Source: Actinostola sp. cb2023 (lineage: Eukaryota > Cnidaria > Anthozoa > Actiniaria > Actinostolidae). Taken from it: a stretch of DNA of 64,000 nt. Position 1 is the stretch's first letter. Every line of letters starts with the position of its first letter. This document shows, one piece after another, positions 38,103 to 51,299 of the stretch. The notes under the pieces were generated by a model that worked only from the letters and a program-made list of their open reading frames with translations, searched no databases and was not told where the DNA came from. A program made the position numbers and the translations under genes. The stretch is taken from the NCBI GenBank assembly GCA_033675265.1, contig JAUJYZ010000713.1, forward strand, positions 33,501 to 97,500. Reading direction: 5' to 3'.

Positions 38103-38379
38103 TATAGCTTTGTCGAATCTCTAGTTTTCTTTCTGAATATTTGTTTGTTTTACTATAACAAAGAAGACTTAGAACGGCATTCTAGCCAATTACAAACCTT
38201 CATAATATTGACTGATTGATTGTAAACAAACTAGTAGTCGCGAGTCACTATAAATAGCACTACACGCGACCTTATAAGATAGATAGATAGTAGAAGAGCA
38301 CTTGTAAGAACATGAAAGATATCTAAAAAATAAAGATACTTGACGAACTATACCAGCTCTACCAGAGAGTCCTTGCTAA

Positions 38380-38620
38380 CAGAACTACGAGAGAAGAGAA
38401 CTACGAGAGAAGAGAACTACGAGAGCAGAGAAGAGAACTATGAGCAAAGAGAACTATGAGAGAAGATAGAAGAGAACTATGAGAAAAGAGAACTATGAGA
38501 GAAGAGAAGAGAACTATGAGATAAGAGAATTATGAGAAGAGAACTATGAGAGAAGAGAACTATGAGAGAAGAGAACTATGAGAGAAGAGAACTATGAGAA
38601 AAGAGAACTATGAGAGAGAG
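38380..38620. repeat. Minisatellite, AGAGAACTATGAGAGAAG unit (right arm, part 2)
   Basis: Continuation of the array at 26,222-26,315 and mirror of 10,935-11,945. Between 38,100 and 38,380 I see no gene, only a short GATA run and a tail-like AATAAAGATACTTGACGAAC. Confidence 0.85.
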
Positions 38621-38875
38621 AGAGGAGAGGAGAGGAGAGGAGAGGAGAGAGAGAGGAGAGGAGAGGAGAGGAGAGTTGAGGACAGGAGAGGAGAGGACAG
38701 GACAGGAGAGGACAGGAAAGGAGGAGAGGAGAGGACAGGACAGGAGAGGAGAGACAGGACAGGACAGGAGGAGAGGAGAGGAGAGGACAGGACAGCAGAG
38801 GACAGGACAGGAGAGGACAGGACAGGAGAGGACAGGACAGGAGAGGACAGGACAGGACAGCAGAGGACAGGAGTA
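38621..38875. repeat. Purine microsatellite, GACAGGAGAG type
   Basis: About 250 bp of G/A/C repeats in mixed GAGAG and GACAG units. It continues from the minisatellite and ends at AGTAGTCAACCATC, next to the copy B edge. ORFs are artefacts. Confidence 0.9.
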
Positions 38876-39353
38876 GTCAACCATCTAAATAGACGAATGT
38901 GGTTTGGGGTTCAGGCGAAGACTAGTAAAAATCATTGGTTCATGTTTGTCTTTAGGATCATCACAATTTGAGAACAATTTCCAACATTTGATATTAAAAT
39001 TTACGAGGGATTTCCTACAGTGAAAGTCTCTATCCTAAATTGTCAATGGAACCAAAAGTGTTTGAGATATAACCAAGTTCAATTTACAGGGAAATACAGT
39101 TACTGTCGAATGAGGGAATGTTGTTCCTATATTTCGAGATAGAGAGGTTCCACCTGTATTACAAATCACTGATTCCAGTGTGTCATTCATTATTTTTGTG
39201 CAAATCATGGTGTAAATAAAACAATTGATTGATTGATTGTTCGAGATAGCGAGGCCGTTCCATCGATTGTATTACAAATCATTCCAGGTAGTGTTTCATG
39301 CATAAAAACGTCTTGCCTTTCAGTTTCTGTTCTGGTTGGTCGTTGGCACCATC

Positions 39354-42333
39354 ATGGTATCTCATATCATCCCACTTGCCACTGCTATTCTGATACTTGT
39401 CGTGTCTACGAACGTTGACGCCACATGTGATGATGTTGGAGGATGGGCAAAAGCTGTATTTGAGATCTTGAATACACGGCTCGTGCTAATCAATAAAGCC
39501 TATAGTTTGAATCGCAACCCTCCAGAGGCTCAGCCACTTGAAGACTTCGTCCAGGCTTTACGAGAATTACCGGAGAAAGTCGAACAACTGCTGAATGCAC
39601 CACTATCTAATCCAGAATTGACAAATGATTGCTTTGACATGATTAAGAATCTTCGATATATCAGATGGTATACTGCGATGCACTTGATGTACAGCACCAC
39701 GCTCATGAACAGTGACAAGAAAAGAACCGATAAAATCGCAAGCCAAATCATAGCAAAGATCGAAGAACACTTGAATTCCAGTTCAGGAGACGATGCCTCT
39801 GGTTATGTATTACCAATGGAAGAGATTTGTGCCGCCATACCAGCACGCAAATACCATACCGTATACCATACGCAAAAAGAACTCTCCATAGTCGAACTAT
39901 GTCCCAATGTCGAGTCCTGTGCAACGGAAGATTATCCATACGGATTAAGTGTAGGCTTAGGAGATAAATTTACCGAAGCTTGTACAAAAGATCACAAGTG
40001 CAACTTGGAGAAGGCTATCCCGATGATGGCAGGAATGTTCTGGTTCAAGTTTTCTGATTGGATAGCAGAACGAATGTGTCCCGAAAAATGCTTAAACAAA
40101 CAATGCAACTTTGTAGACACATACGAGAAGGTTATTCACGAATCGAAACTTCTGATGGGTTTTGTAAACATCTTTCCTACTTACTGGACATCAACATGGA
40201 CGTCGTTTTTCCAAGACGCAGTCGACAACAAAGCGTATTTATACCTTAATCAGGCATTAGCGATGGTCGAAGACAAAGAACAAGTATTTTATACCACGCC
40301 AGTGGCATGCAGTGACCTCGCGTTTACAAAGGCATGTCCCTATGCTGATATCTATAAAGAGTTTATAATGATCAAAAAAATACAGAAATACAGAAAGGAC
40401 CCCGGATGCATAGTACGAGACCTTCGTCAGCTGCCAAACGTCGATTTTAAAACAAGGCTAAAGCGGGAAAAAGACACTTTGCGACATATCGAGCTGTTGG
40501 GTGCAATAAAGGCTGTTGATGCGAACCTGCAGGTATCTGTCTCTGGGATATCTGAGTACTTTCAAGGTATTGCCAAGTACGACGAAGGAATAGCCGAGGC
40601 TGACATATTGTTCATTAAGGGAGAACTTGACAAGTACGAGGCCGGGCTTACAACGGTAGAAACTCAAATCAAAGACGATATTCATGAGATTATGAAGAAG
40701 ATGATAGGAATGTTGGCAGCAAATCTTGGCGAAGCAATTGTAATGCTTGTAGCGAAAATCGCCGAAAACTCGAACCCTCTGAAGCTCATCTTCAGTGGTC
40801 CTGACTTGAAAGATATCCTTGAACAAACGGGAAAAGTTGCGGATGCCACTACTGATGTTGTAAAGGGTTCAGCGCTTCTTCTGGCTTTGGATGGACTCGC
40901 GCAAGATTCTCTTAAAATCGCTGAGGCTTTCCAAGGAAATAAAGGACAAATTGAAGGACTGAAAGAGGTTGTTGACAAAATAAGAAAAGACCAGGCTGAT
41001 GACATAGGTAAGGATGCAGATACGTTTATCGCTTCTTATGCTGCATACACACCTCAGACAGATCGATCCAAACTGGTGAAAAACAATGAACTATGGTCAG
41101 CATTTAAAGATGCCACGTGCGATTTATTGAGTGGTGAGGTGGGCATTACTGGCGCTATTCCTAAAGGAATAGTTGGAGGAAAGCTGTTGTGTGAGAGACT
41201 TGAAGGGACTTTGGCTCAGTTTTTCACACTTCGAGAAGACATCTTTGATTTCCAGTTCCAGCTGGTTGACGCTGTTGCTCAAGTCGTTCGTGGGAATATT
41301 GCCAAGAGATTTGCTCAGAATATTAAAGGTAAAGGAGATGTTTTGCATGCAAGTCAGTTGCTGATCGGATCTTTTAAGATGCACAGTAAGTTCCAGACAA
41401 CTGCGTCCGTGTTCTGTGACATCTTGGAATACCAACAATTCGGCGAAGTCTCATCAGCGTGTGCTACAAATGACGGGCTTTTTAACGAACAAAACCTTAA
41501 TGATTTGATCGACCATTCATTCAATGCGCCTACGAGTGTGATGCATTCCAACGTTTATATCCCAACTCAGGCTCGTTTTTAAAGGCGACACTGGCTATGT
41601 AGACTTGGCCGCCTTAGCCAGAGGGGAGACTGTGGTATTTAAACCACCATCAGACCGAAACTGGCTGACTGAGAATCGATGGATTTCATCGATACACAAA
41701 AAGATGCCATTTATAAGTAATTTTGAGCTTTACCTACCGCACAAGGAATACAAAACAGGAGCACACAGGCAGCTTACAACTACTACCGTTACATTAATAT
41801 CCACTGCATCCAACCATGTTTCTCTTGAACCTGACAAAAAGAAATTGTCGTACATTCTTCCGCGAGGCCACAGCACATTCCATGCGATCTACAACGAGGG
41901 GTACAACACAGGAGGCTGCAGTGGCGATGGAGCAGTCGAAATCGAAAACCCTTACAGCCTTTGTGGCAACCTTCCCAAAATATGCGACATCTCTACACGA
42001 AGTAAAGGCCAAAGTCTTCTTCCAACCATTTTGTCAACGTGGACTTTGAATAGTTCCACAAGTCACCCGGGATCCACTGAGAACTGGGATGCGCCAAAGC
42101 CAGCGACCAGTCTACTACTACAAGCAAAAGTGACGTTGCATTTTCCACAATTAGAGAAGCGAAGTTTTCTTCGACAACTAATATCAAGATCAGAGGTTGT
42201 TGCATCAGAGAATGGATGCTGTGATGGAAACATGGTGAGAACAAGTATGTTCAACAACAGCTGTGAACCTTGTCCTGTGAATTCAACTTCCCACCTACGT
42301 GGTTACTACTGCGAAATAAATGAGGAAGAATGA
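39354..42333 (+). CDS. Secreted ~990-aa protein of unknown family, copy B (one frameshift)
   Basis: I take the ATG at 39,354 since it gives a signal peptide (MVSHII, hydrophobic core, cleavage after VDA). An acceptor-like CTTGCCTTTCAG just upstream suggests a 5'UTR intron. The frame is open for about 740 codons to 41,582. There a five-T run (41,576-41,580), four in copy A, creates a TAA; the frame resumes and runs to 42,333. Without that base it is about 992 aa in one exon. Visible parts: an N-terminal helical segment; a cysteine-rich region (~185-330, CPEKCLNKQCNF, ACSDLAFTKACPY); a long helical middle with an amphipathic stretch (IGMLAANLGEAIVMLVAKI, ~450-470); and a C-terminal CCDGN...CEPCP...YYC tail like ephrin-receptor-type cysteine repeats. 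The helical middle could suggest a coiled-coil or membrane-active protein, but I do not recognise a family and assign no function. Confidence 0.7.
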
Positions 42334-42344
42334 ACATGGGTCTG

Positions 42345-42487
42345 ACAGTCGAACCTCCCGTAAGTCTCCACCACCCCCCCCAAAATGTCACATTGGTGAG
42401 CCATGTGGTCGCTTACGAGAGGTGGTCGCTTACGAGAGGTGGTCGCTTACGAGAGTGGTCGCAACCGGAGGTTCAACTGTATACAAC
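42345..42487. repeat. Short foldback with GTGGTCGCTTACGAGAG repeats
   Basis: Mirror copy of 7,355-7,490: CAGTCGAACCTCCCGTAAGT and GGAGGTTCAACTGTATAC flank tandem GGTGGTCGCTTACGAGA units. Confidence 0.7.
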
Positions 42488-42883
42488 AGCCACTAAAAGA
42501 TCATGGAGAAGTACACTAAAAAAAAGATAAACATTGTGAATGATTATTTAAAATGAGAAACAAAGGATTGTGTAACACATAACTAAGCACATAATGATTA
42601 AATCAATAACTAAAACTAATTAGATGGCTTGTTACTTGCTTTGATTGATGTCTTTCATGTTTATATCAGTCTAATTTGTGTGTCTTAATTGTTACAAGCA
42701 ACACAAGGATAAGCACAAGAACGTGGGAAAATTTGGTCATTGTGCTTACGTTGAGTTGATGCTTCTGTTGCTACTACAAAACAATGCAAGGCTTAATGGC
42801 CTTCGGTTCTTTGTAAAAGCAGGAATTGTTGTGTTGTGTTCATAATACAGTAGGAAACATTGTTCACACTGGATGTTCACATT

Positions 42884-43440
42884 GGATGCTGGTTTGCTCA
42901 AGTCCTGTATGAGATGTTCATACATTGGATGCTGGTTTGCTCAAGTCCTGTATGAGATGTTCATATATTGGATGCTGGTTTGCTCAAGTCCTGTATGAGA
43001 TGTTCATACATTGGATGCTGGTTTGCTCAAGTCCTGTATGAGATGTTCATATATTGGATGCTGGTTTGCTCAAGTCCTGTATGAGATGTTCATACATTGG
43101 ATGCTGGTTTGCTCAAGTCCTGTATGAGATGTTCATACATTGGATGCTGGTTTGCTCAAGTCCTGTATGAGATGTTCATACATTGGATGCTGTCCTGTTT
43201 GCTCAAGTTTGCTCCTGTATGAGATGTTTCATACAGTCCTGTATGAGATGTTCATACATTGGATGCTGGTTTGCTCAAGTTCTGTATGAGATGTTCATAC
43301 ATTGGATGCTGGTTTGCTCAAGTCCTGTATGAGATGTTCATACATTGGATGCTGGTTTGCTCAAGTCCTGTATGAGATGTTCATATATTGGATGCTGGTT
43401 TGCTCAAGTCCTGTATGAGATGTTCAATTGTCCTGGTAAT
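42884..43440. repeat. 43-bp minisatellite overlapping the ABHD10 3' end
   Basis: About 12 units of GGATGCTGGTTTGCTCAAGT plus CCTGTATGAGATGTTCATACATT, one degenerate near 43,185-43,255. The rightmost unit (43,381-43,425) encodes, on the minus strand, the last residues of the ABHD10-like protein (LIQDLSKPASN) and its TGA. Confidence 0.9.
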
Positions 43441-44683
43441 CACGCGAATATGTTTCGGTTCTGAGAGCCTGTGAGAGCCATCTTTGATCAAAGTAACCTT
43501 AACATCATTAGTTTGCAGACGTTGAGCAACATCAATGGATATATCATACGGAACCTCCTCGTCGTTCATCCCATGTATTAGTCGTACAGGACAATTAACT
43601 GGAATAGAGCCATTCAGCTCGTGTTGTTGTGCCTCTTGTATCAAATTCCATGATAAAATATAAGGCTTTTCATTGTATGGTGTAGGAAATTCCCATTTTC
43701 TTGTTTTTTTAATCATGTCCTTTGTTTCCTCTGGTAAACACTCAAACCTTCTCTTTATAAAATCAGTTGCAGTTGCTATACCAACAAGACCTTGGATCCT
43801 ATGAGGGATCTCCATGGCAACTAAAAGCATTTCCACCCTCCAAGGCTTGATCCCACAAGAATTTGAGGACCTTCAAATTTTAGGAGGAAAGTTAAAACTG
43901 AAATTGCTTTAAAAACTTTTTGAAGGAGAGAGTGGATCACAATGACCTGGGAACATACTGGGTAGTATGAAGGGTACTGCCATATATACGTAAGGCCCAT
44001 AGCCAGATCAAAATCTCTACCAAGACACTTTTGCCGGTGCTGCCAAAAAATACTGCACATATAACCCGGGATGGAATATGAGCAAGTGTAGGCTGTGTCA
44101 GCTTTTAATTTAACTAATAGATCGACCAGTCTCCCTCGCATCCGTGACGGAACTAAGAACAGATGCGAGGGAGACTAGAGATCGACTGGCCATCGAAATA
44201 AAAGGAAGGGCGCTATCCAACCCTCTGTTATTATGCATTAGCTTTACAGAGAATTATACAGGAACAGGAACAGAGGGGGGGGGGGGGGGGGGAGAAATAG
44301 TATAGGCCTCGAATATACATCTACATACCATTAACTGCACGTAAGATATTCAAAACATCTTCTTTCCTTGAACCTATCGTGAAATCTTCTGGTTTTCCGC
44401 TTGACAATCCCATTCCACGATGGTCAAACCTTGTGTAAGTTCGCCCATTTGAACGACAGTAGCTCTCCAAAGCCATTGCCTTTGTACCATTCATACTCGA
44501 CATTAAACCAGGTAAAAATACAATACCAGGAGAAATACCTGCAGAATGGTGATACTCTAAGTATTCTCCGTTACTAAGATGTAGTCTCTGTGACATTTCT
44601 GTGTTGTTATTACAAATAAATCGTACAGAATGTCTAATAAAACAATGTCGAGCACATTTCAGTGTTTTCAAAATAGCCGCCAT
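43381..44683 (-). CDS. ABHD10: ABHD10-like alpha/beta hydrolase (mitochondrial acyl-protein thioesterase/esterase)
   Basis: Two exons, 44683-44329 and 43870-43381, joined in phase 1 across a GT-AG intron (GGTATGT donor, TTTGAAG acceptor); about 281 aa against ~306 in human. The start MAAILKTLKCARHCF is basic and fits a mitochondrial targeting peptide. Landmarks: PGLMSSMNGTKA and RFDHRGMG (oxyanion-hole region), GPQILVGSSLGGW with the nucleophile serine, PVNCPVRLIHGMNDEEVP with the acid, and DGSHRLSE with the histidine. All align with what I know of ABHD10, which removes S-acyl groups and cleaves acyl-glucuronides. One base seems missing at an AAA run (43,830-43,832): the frame changes between GGW and MLLVAMEIPHR with nothing else lost. 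That looks like a homopolymer error. The gene lies head to head with the gene at 45,299. Confidence 0.88.
44131..44175. repeat. Small hairpin in ABHD10 intron
   Basis: AGTCTCCCTCGCATC and GATGCGAGGGAGACT are perfect inverted repeats. The intron also holds an 18-bp G run at 44,275-44,292. A minus-strand ORF reading through here is intronic. Confidence 0.65.
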
Positions 44684-45298
44684 GTTCTTGAGCCGACATC
44701 CGCACATTACAGCGGATTGCAACACAGGGAACCCAAAATGTTTTTTTTCAGTCAATAATGGTACAATAAAATATAAACTTGTTTCAAGTAATGATTCTAG
44801 GATACTCACGTTACTATATCACCGCTTACGTTTGGGTGCAAGGTTAATAAAAAAGGATTTTCAAGGTAAAATAAAAAGACTAGTTTTATAGATATCGTCT
44901 ATATATATTACACTTCTCTTATATTTCTATTGTTTAAAATATTTTTTCAGAGACGTCTACACAAATACCAAACGGCATAATTAATACTTCTCTGCTTCTT
45001 TCACGAGTTGCATCATTAATATTTGATTAGTTTTAACATCACCTAGCAACACCTAGCAACCAATGTCATCTCAGTATCACCATCTACGCAATTAATATCT
45101 ACCGAGTTGCCGGAAAGGAACTCAAACACCTTTGAAGTTTCCACAAGTTTGCCGTTGAAAATTTCAGTAAGTTCATTCAGTCTCATTATTTCTACTTTAA
45201 ACAGTGTTTCGTTGAGTTTTAAGCGATAAGAGTTGCATATAGTAAGATATTCATTAACTCTTTTTAGCAAGTTTGAAAGCAGCCCGGAAAGTTCGACG
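44684..45298. promoter_or_regulatory. Probable bidirectional promoter, ABHD10 / small membrane protein gene
   Basis: 615 bp separates two divergent start codons (44,683 minus, 45,299 plus), so the promoters of both genes must lie here. No TATA box is obvious at either end. A 97-codon minus-strand frame (45,043-45,336) with helix-like sequence overlaps the region, but it lacks an ATG near its start and is not called. Confidence 0.4.
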
Positions 45299-45655
45299 AT
45301 GAAAGATATAGTTCTTGGCGAAGACTGGCTTATCACGCTCTCTGTTCTCTACGGCTTTGGAGCCGTCGTTTCCCTCTGGATGACTTTATTTTCTCCAACA
45401 ATTCTTGACTGGTGGGATACTCCTGGTGGATTGAAGAAGAAAGATCAACGCGACTGGGCTACTATATTCTTAGTATTGCTCATCGTTCAACCAGTCACTT
45501 TTGGTGGTTGTGCTATTGGGATGTGGTGGTTGAGTCCTTTCGTCTACGTCCCACCGATACATCTCTTTCTGACCTTTATTGCTTTCTTGGCCATCGACTT
45601 TTTTCGCCCGGATACAGATCAATTCAGCAAGTACAAGTACAATGTTTTGATGTGA
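45299..45655 (+). CDS. Small three-pass membrane protein, unknown family
   Basis: The start is the ATG in ACGATGAAAGAT, giving MKDIVLGEDW and 118 aa. Three hydrophobic segments are visible: residues ~11-33 (LITLSVLYGFGAVVSLW), ~54-78 (ATIFLVLLIVQPVTFGG) and ~84-102 (PPIHLFLTFIAFLAIDFF). They are separated by a charged loop (GGLKKKDQRDW) and followed by a polar tail (RPDTDQFSKYKY). I do not recognise the family. A good donor sequence, GAT|GTGAGT, overlaps the stop codon near 45,650, so the last residues may instead be spliced to a downstream exon I could not identify. Codon use and lack of frameshifts favour a real gene. Confidence 0.65.
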   Translation: MKDIVLGEDWLITLSVLYGFGAVVSLWMTLFSPTILDWWDTPGGLKKKDQRDWATIFLVLLIVQPVTFGGCAIGMWWLSPFVYVPPIHLFLTFIAFLAIDFFRPDTDQFSKYKYNVLM

Positions 45656-46435
45656 GTTTTTCTTCATCGATCGAAGAACCGAGCTCATCTAATTTGCATA
45701 CACCTGCCTTGTTACTGATTTGCATTGCAAATGAGTTTTCACTGCGTCAAAAATATACTTTGAAAGAAACTAGAAAAAGAACACTCAAAACTTGGTGATT
45801 TTATATATCCATCTTATTTACTGCACGGCGCCGACCATTGTTAATTATTTGAAGTAGTATTCTGGCTGTTCTTGACGAAGCCATGTTTGAGTGGCCGACT
45901 GTATAGATAATAGTGTGGACTAGCCATGTGTACGGGACGATTTATACTGCGTCAGTTAAGTCAAATTGTGTAACCTCACCTTTTAAAGTTGTGTAATATA
46001 TACGGCCTTATTTGTGTATTTATTAAAATATTATTATTATTATTTGTGTTAATTTTAATGCATTTTAGCAGAATGTATAGAGGATAGAGGTCCCTGCATA
46101 GTACTGTCTTGCTATGCTATGTTACATTTGTCAATGGACAAAATATTGTGACCGTACAGATAATCACTTGGATAACTTTATAATAATAAATACAATAATA
46201 ATTATTATATTTCAGAGGAGGCCTCCGTCACTTTGTAAAAGTGGTTTTCAGGAGGGTTCTCTGTAACATAAAATTAAAAGACAAAATGGACATAAAATAA
46301 TACTGAGGATAAAAGTAATTCTACCCAAAGTCCCTGCTATTTCGACAAAAAATTTAGTCAACTCATTTTGAATTTTACTTGAATTTCATTCACCTCAACA
46401 TTCTTGTTTATTACAAGACGTTCACATGATGAATT

Positions 46436-47116
46436 CAGGGGCGTAGCGTGCTTTTTTCCCAATGTACGCACATAGCAACGAACGCCGAAGGCGTGAGCTT
46501 GTAGGGGGGTGAGGGGGCATGCCTCCCCTGAAATTTTAGAAATCTAGAGCCTTGGAAATACCATTTTCTTCGTTTTCCAGCCGGGACTTTCTCGCTACAT
46601 AAATACATAGTAAAATGCATATATCACTCAGTTGTTTTGGGGGATTGATGTATAAAGTTTATACAAAGGATTTCTGTAAAGGATGTGTAAAGGATTTATG
46701 TAAAGGTTATGTAACGGATTTATGTAAAGGTTATGTAAAGGATTTATGTAAACCGAGGCGAAGCCAGTTTGTTGGTATTTATTTTCAGTTTGAGACTGTA
46801 CCGTAACTACAATTATTATTATACATGCCTACAATTAATGACTGACTGCATGCGCAAGGGGAAATTTATTGGGTTGCTCGTAGTGGGATGTGGGGTCATG
46901 CTCGCCAAAAAATGTTTGAGGTATAGGGTCTCCAAAATAGCATTTTCCTGCCTTCTGTGAGTAGTTTTCAGGAAGTTTAAACTGATTCAGCTGTTACGAT
47001 TTTGTCTTAGATTTCATGCTTTAACAACAAATTATGTTTCTTATTATATTTATATTTTAAGTATTTTAAATTGTACGCATGTGCGTATGTGCGTATATAT
47101 GCACGCTACGCCCCTG
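46436..47116. mobile_element. 681-bp element with CAGGGGCGTAGCGTGC termini
   Basis: Perfect 16-bp terminal inverted repeats CAGGGGCGTAGCGTGC / GCACGCTACGCCCCTG, flanked by the direct repeat GAATT. The CAGGG start is typical of hAT elements, although the visible duplication is 5 bp rather than 8. The interior has tandem ~24-bp AAAGGATTTATGTAAAGGTT units (46,665-46,755) and no transposase. Confidence 0.8.
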
Positions 47117-47190
47117 GAATTTTAAATATGACTGCAAATAGAAACTCCCATGATCCTTCAGAAAAAAACGTTGATAACCTTAACGTGCGA

Positions 47191-47527
47191 AGAGGTCACG
47201 TGACCCCAACCCCCTTAAATCGAACAGTAATGTCAAAATGAACTCCAGAAATGAAAAGAGCCGCTCGAAATTAGTAAAAGGGCGAAGTTTCAGCTCATAA
47301 TGTCTGACACAGAAAAAATGGCATTAAAAATACAATCGATCGTTTTCTAAGATTTTGTTTGAAAAATGCATTTTTCTATAGATTTTATTTTTTTTGTCAT
47401 TTCAACTGTGTCAGATATTATGAGCTGAAACTTCGCCCTTTTACTAATTTCGAGCTGCTCTTTTCATTTCTGGAGTTCATTTTGACATTGCTGTTCGATT
47501 TAAGGGGGTTGGGGTCACGTGACCTCT
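47191..47527. mobile_element. 337-bp foldback element
   Basis: The termini AGAGGTCACGTGACCCCAAC are mirrored at the right end. Arms of about 120 bp pair (e.g. GGGCGAAGTTTCAGCTCATA and mirror) around a short loop near 47,350. It directly follows the 46,436-47,116 element. Confidence 0.8.
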
Positions 47528-47856
47528 TAGTGCAAGTCGCCTATTAAAGGACTTTATTTAACGTCGGTAGAGTAAAGAGAGACTGATAATGTAACTTGAG
47601 GCCGACGTAGCGCACTTTACTCCCCTCTCTCCATCAGTGCTCCTTTTTACGGGTATTTAAAGCTGGCAACACGGATTAGAAAGAAGTCGGCGTTTTTCTC
47701 ATTCTTTTCTCGTCATGCCGAGAATACAAGCTTACGATCAAGCGTGGCAATACTTAATATGAGATGTACCTGAAGCAAGAAGTAAGTATAATTCATGCTA
47801 CTGTATTTAGAAATGTCCCGCTGTTTCTTGAGTTCGCAGTATTCGAGGAAATATAG

Positions 47857-48378
47857 TTAACAATTATTCCCCAAAGTGGAACGGAGTAAATACAAAGACG
47901 AGCAAAAATTTCCAGCCCTACTACACACTAAAATATCAAATAAGTTATTTATTATCCAACCCTTTTGTGATGCGATTCAAAACAGTCCTCCCGTGAAGGA
48001 CATTTATATAAAAGCGCGCGCGAAATAGACAAGTAAAAATATCGCTGGATAATTTTACTCGCTCCAGTCCTACTCGCGCGATATTTGTACTCGTCAATGT
48101 ATCGGTTGGATAATAAGGTGGATATTTACCGAGCCGCGAGTCTTCGAGCGAGCGACTGGAGGTAAATATCTACCATTCCTCACCGACACTGAGGGGAATA
48201 ATTGTTTTAGTATATATACCACACAAGTGAATAAATAGTCAGCCAAACGCGACGCGACGAAACGAAACGCGACGCCATCTTGTTTTGCTCGAAGGTAAAT
48301 AACCAAGGATATCCCTAGTTTGATTAACCAATCACAGCGCACGAAAAGTACAATTCACTTGTGTGGTATATACTAAAC
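47857..48378. mobile_element. Interspersed element, first copy (mate at 58,638-59,080)
   Basis: Shares AGTTAACAATTATTCC, GATATTTACCGAG...TCTTCGAG, CACTGAGGGGAATAATTGTT and ACTTGTGTGGTATATACTAA, in the same order, with 58,638-59,080. It contains an inner inverted repeat (GATATTTACC / GGTAAATATC). No protein is encoded. The 47,540-47,850 interval before it holds no supportable gene. Confidence 0.65.
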
Positions 48379-48574
48379 GTAGTTATGATGATGAACAGAC
48401 ACTGGCTAATTATAATGATTTGAGGAATAACGATGAAACAAGATCAATTGTTTTCTCATTTCTTTAATCAGTTAATAGACAAGCCATGTTTACACCAACC
48501 AGCTATTGTAACTAAATGCAATCAGCAGTGCAGACCTTTCATATGGTGGTGTAAATAGGTGTATCAGCAGTATT

Positions 48575-51022
<2,448 letters not shown>

Positions 51023-51299
51023 CGCGAACGTTTTCTACCTGAAAGAAACGAAGACAAAATTTACTATTAAAAAAACGGGATAAAAAAAGTAACAAAAGTA
51101 ATTAAAATTCAAACTTATTAATATCACTTTGAAAAGTCGATACATCGATCGACATACGCGAGTTATCACAACAAACATACTTTGTATCGAAATAATCGAC
51201 ATTGAACTGAACTTGATTGACAACAAACATGACTGAACCGCAGCTCAAAGTTTCACTTACGGTTTTTGATTCCACTAAGGTCGTTGTTCAACAACTAGT

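Larger units (their letters stand above)
38894..42865. repeat. Right arm (copy B) of the inverted duplication
   Basis: Reverse-orientation counterpart of 6,474-10,934, from GTGGTTTGGGGTTCAGGCGA to ATACAGTAGGAAACATTGTT. It lacks the 455-bp foldback found in copy A. The coding regions differ at scattered sites, so the two copies are diverged rather than an exact assembly duplicate. Confidence 0.85.

Noticed and set aside
42884..43440. CRISPR-like array of 43-bp units
   Set aside because: Units are contiguous with no unique spacers; it is a minisatellite.
44321..44809. Longer ABHD10 N-terminus from a start upstream of 44,683
   Set aside because: The MAAILKTLKC start gives a plausible mitochondrial targeting sequence and the expected length; the upstream residues do not resemble the family.
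45043..45336. 97-codon minus-strand ORF in the ABHD10 / membrane-gene interval
   Set aside because: It opens with GTG, lacks an early ATG and overlaps the plus-strand coding start; it could be an exon, but no splice partner was found.
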